NCBI GenBank assembly: GCA_007117945.1
Contig: SKTN01000024.1
Coordinates: 1-7,077, forward strand
From: Nitriliruptoraceae bacterium
GTDB lineage: Bacteria > Actinomycetota > Nitriliruptoria > Nitriliruptorales > Nitriliruptoraceae
Reading direction: 5' to 3'
DNA: 7,077 bases
Numbering within the stretch: the stretch's first letter is position 1; the number at the start of each line of letters is the position of its first letter. Position numbers and translations under genes: made by a program. Positions 5,573 through 7,077 of this stretch are shown one piece after another. The notes beneath the pieces are model-generated. The model was not told the origin of the DNA. It did not search any database and worked only from the letters and a program-made list of their open reading frames with translations.

Positions 5573-7059
5573 CCAGCGCCCTCGCGATCCTGGCCTTCGT
5601 GGCCGCCCTGGTCCTCGCGATCCTCATCCATGAGCTCGGCCACCTCGTCACTGCCAAGCGGGTGGGGATGAAGGCGGACCGCTACTTCGTCGGCTTCGGT
5701 CCCACCCTGTGGTCGACCCGCCGGGGCGAGACCGAGTACGGCGTCAAGGCGCTGCCGCTGGGGGGCTTCGTGTCCATCCGGGGGATGTCACCCCTCGACG
5801 ACCGCGACCCGCCGCTGATCGACACCGTCTTCTCGGTCGACGCCCTCAGCGAGGCGGCACCGGACGGCCGGGGTCCGGACGCCGGGGTCGTGACGACCTT
5901 CCAGGACGGCACCCCACCCCTGACCCAGGCCACCCTGGACCACCTCGATGCCGAGCTCGACAAGCGGGGCACACCTGCGGAGCTGCGCGAGCACATCGTG
6001 CGGCGCACCCGGGACACCGCCCGGGAGTCCGACACCCGCTCCCAGCTCCTCCTCGGTGTCCGGGAGATCATCCACACCGAGGTGGGGGAGAGCCAACGCC
6101 TCGGTGACCTCGCGTGGCGTCTCGAACGCGGCGACGAGGGACGCTTCTACCACGACCGTCCTCCCTGGCAGCGCGCCCTGGCGATCTTCATGGGGCCGGT
6201 GACCCACATCGGGATCGCCGTGGTCCTGCTGTTCGGTCTCTACACCCTGCTGCCCCTGCCCACGGGTGAGGTGACCACGGAGATCGGCCAGGTGCTGGAG
6301 AGCTCCGCCGCCGAGGAGGCCGGTCTGGAACCCGGCGACCGGGTCCTGGCCGTGGGCGAGGTGGCCTCCGACGACTTCGAGGTCCTGCGCCAGGCCATCC
6401 GCGCGAACCCCGGCGAGGACACGACCCTGACCGTGCAGCGTGACGGCACCGAGGTGGAGCTCGCCCTCACCCCGGCGGCCGAGGAGGACCCGGAGTCCGG
6501 CGAGCTGGTCGGTCTGGCCGGCTTCCTCCCCGCCCTGGAGGAGCAGCGGCTCGCTCCGTCTGCGGCGTTGCGGCGCGCCACCCTGGGCGACGAGCTCGAC
6601 CCCAACGGTGGCGTGGTGCCGATGCTGCGCCTCAGCGTGCAGGGCCTGGCCTCGATCTTCAGCCCCTCCGGCATCGGTGACCTGGTGTCCACCTCCGTCG
6701 GGGCGCAGGAGCGTGACCCGGAGGGGGTGGTGTCCCTGATCGGCATCGCCTCCCTGGCGGGACAGACCGCCGAGCAGGGCACGGCTGGGCTGTACACCTT
6801 CCTGTTCCTGCTGGCCTACCTCAACGTGTTCCTGTTCATCTTCAACCTCGTCCCGCTCCCGCCCTTCGACGGTGGGCATCTCGCGGTGGTCGCCGTCGAG
6901 AAGGTGGGCAACCTCGCCCGGCGGCTGCGGGGCCGCCAGCCTGACTTCACCGTCGACCCGCGCACCATCACCGCGGTGGCCCTGCCGGTCATCGGCCTGC
7001 TCCTGCTGGTGGTGTTCGCCTCCTTCTGGCTGGACATCACCGATCCGATCCGCCTGTGA
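5569..7059 (+). CDS. rseP: RseP/Rip1-type site-2 intramembrane metalloprotease with enlarged loop
   Basis: Zinc protease of the M50 family, embedded in the cytoplasmic membrane, that performs regulated intramembrane proteolysis; known members cleave anti-sigma factors (RseA in E. coli, RskA/RslA/RsmA by Rip1 in mycobacteria). The protein is 496 aa against about 400-450 for most relatives. Seen: first helix (4-20) running into HELGH (H21, E22, H25); YGVKALPLGGFVSIRGMSP (57-75); a long charged segment (76-192); FYHDRPPWQRALAIFMGP starting at F193 and leading into the second helix (203-230); one PDZ domain (about 235-305, with AGLEPGDRVLAV); a SPSGIGDLV and VSLIGIA region; third helix (408-428) with the PLPPFDGGH motif (third zinc ligand D434); and a last helix (467-488). 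The extra loop and H213 in the usual GPxxN position are unusual. Coupled to dxr by an ATGA overlap. The specific substrate cannot be told from here. Confidence 0.94.
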   Translation: MTSALAILAFVAALVLAILIHELGHLVTAKRVGMKADRYFVGFGPTLWSTRRGETEYGVKALPLGGFVSIRGMSPLDDRDPPLIDTVFSVDALSEAAPDGRGPDAGVVTTFQDGTPPLTQATLDHLDAELDKRGTPAELREHIVRRTRDTARESDTRSQLLLGVREIIHTEVGESQRLGDLAWRLERGDEGRFYHDRPPWQRALAIFMGPVTHIGIAVVLLFGLYTLLPLPTGEVTTEIGQVLESSAAEEAGLEPGDRVLAVGEVASDDFEVLRQAIRANPGEDTTLTVQRDGTEVELALTPAAEEDPESGELVGLAGFLPALEEQRLAPSAALRRATLGDELDPNGGVVPMLRLSVQGLASIFSPSGIGDLVSTSVGAQERDPEGVVSLIGIASLAGQTAEQGTAGLYTFLFLLAYLNVFLFIFNLVPLPPFDGGHLAVVAVEKVGNLARRLRGRQPDFTVDPRTITAVALPVIGLLLLVVFASFWLDITDPIRL

Positions 7060-7077
7060 GCCCCGCCCGGCCCGCTC

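Noticed and set aside
5788..6879. A 363-codon open frame on the minus strand opposite the protease gene, and similar long antisense frames opposite dxr, cdsA and rlmN
   Set aside because: Very high GC makes stop codons rare in all frames. These translations are low-complexity (His/Gly/Arg/Val-rich), have no recognisable motifs and overlie clearly real genes.
1..7077. Mobile element, CRISPR, defence system, tRNA or rRNA gene
   Set aside because: All of the window is accounted for by seven conserved core genes and short gaps. No repeat array, transposase, integrase, terminal inverted repeat or tRNA-like fold was seen, and composition is even throughout.

Overview
The window is a single-strand (+) stretch of a high-GC genome carrying seven complete, co-directional housekeeping genes: tsf, pyrH, frr, cdsA, rlmN, dxr and an rseP/rip1-type site-2 protease. 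Strong G/C preference at third codon positions, GTG starts in five of seven genes, long spurious open frames on both strands, and rlmN sitting between cdsA and dxr with no uppS all point to Actinomycetota. A deep-branching lineage is possible, because EF-Ts and the protease both depart from the textbook family patterns, but the sequence alone does not settle the class.

Layout: the left edge starts 5 bases before tsf, so rpsB is expected just outside. tsf ends in a perfect 14-bp hairpin (641-676) that looks like its terminator. The 184-bp gap that follows holds alternative small hairpins and a possible -10 element (TAGGCT, 747-752) for a new transcription unit. pyrH, frr and cdsA follow with gaps of 44 and 26 bp; each gap carries a 14-nt GC-only palindrome. 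A 130-bp gap with a second terminator-like hairpin separates cdsA from rlmN. rlmN-dxr and dxr-rseP overlap by 4 bases each (GTGA and ATGA), so these three are very likely translationally coupled. The last 18 bases are non-coding as far as they can be seen; ispG is the usual next gene in actinobacteria.

Function: the first three genes serve translation and nucleotide supply (EF-Tu recycling, UMP to UDP, ribosome recycling). cdsA makes CDP-diacylglycerol for phospholipids. rlmN methylates 23S rRNA (and in some bacteria tRNA). dxr is the committed step of the MEP isoprenoid pathway. The protease cleaves membrane-bound regulators such as anti-sigma factors. This is a conserved core-genome block, and I see no mobile element, CRISPR array, RNA gene or defence system. 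The most unusual element is the protease, which carries roughly 90-100 extra residues between its first catalytic segment and the second membrane helix and has His in place of the usual Asn of the GPxxN motif.
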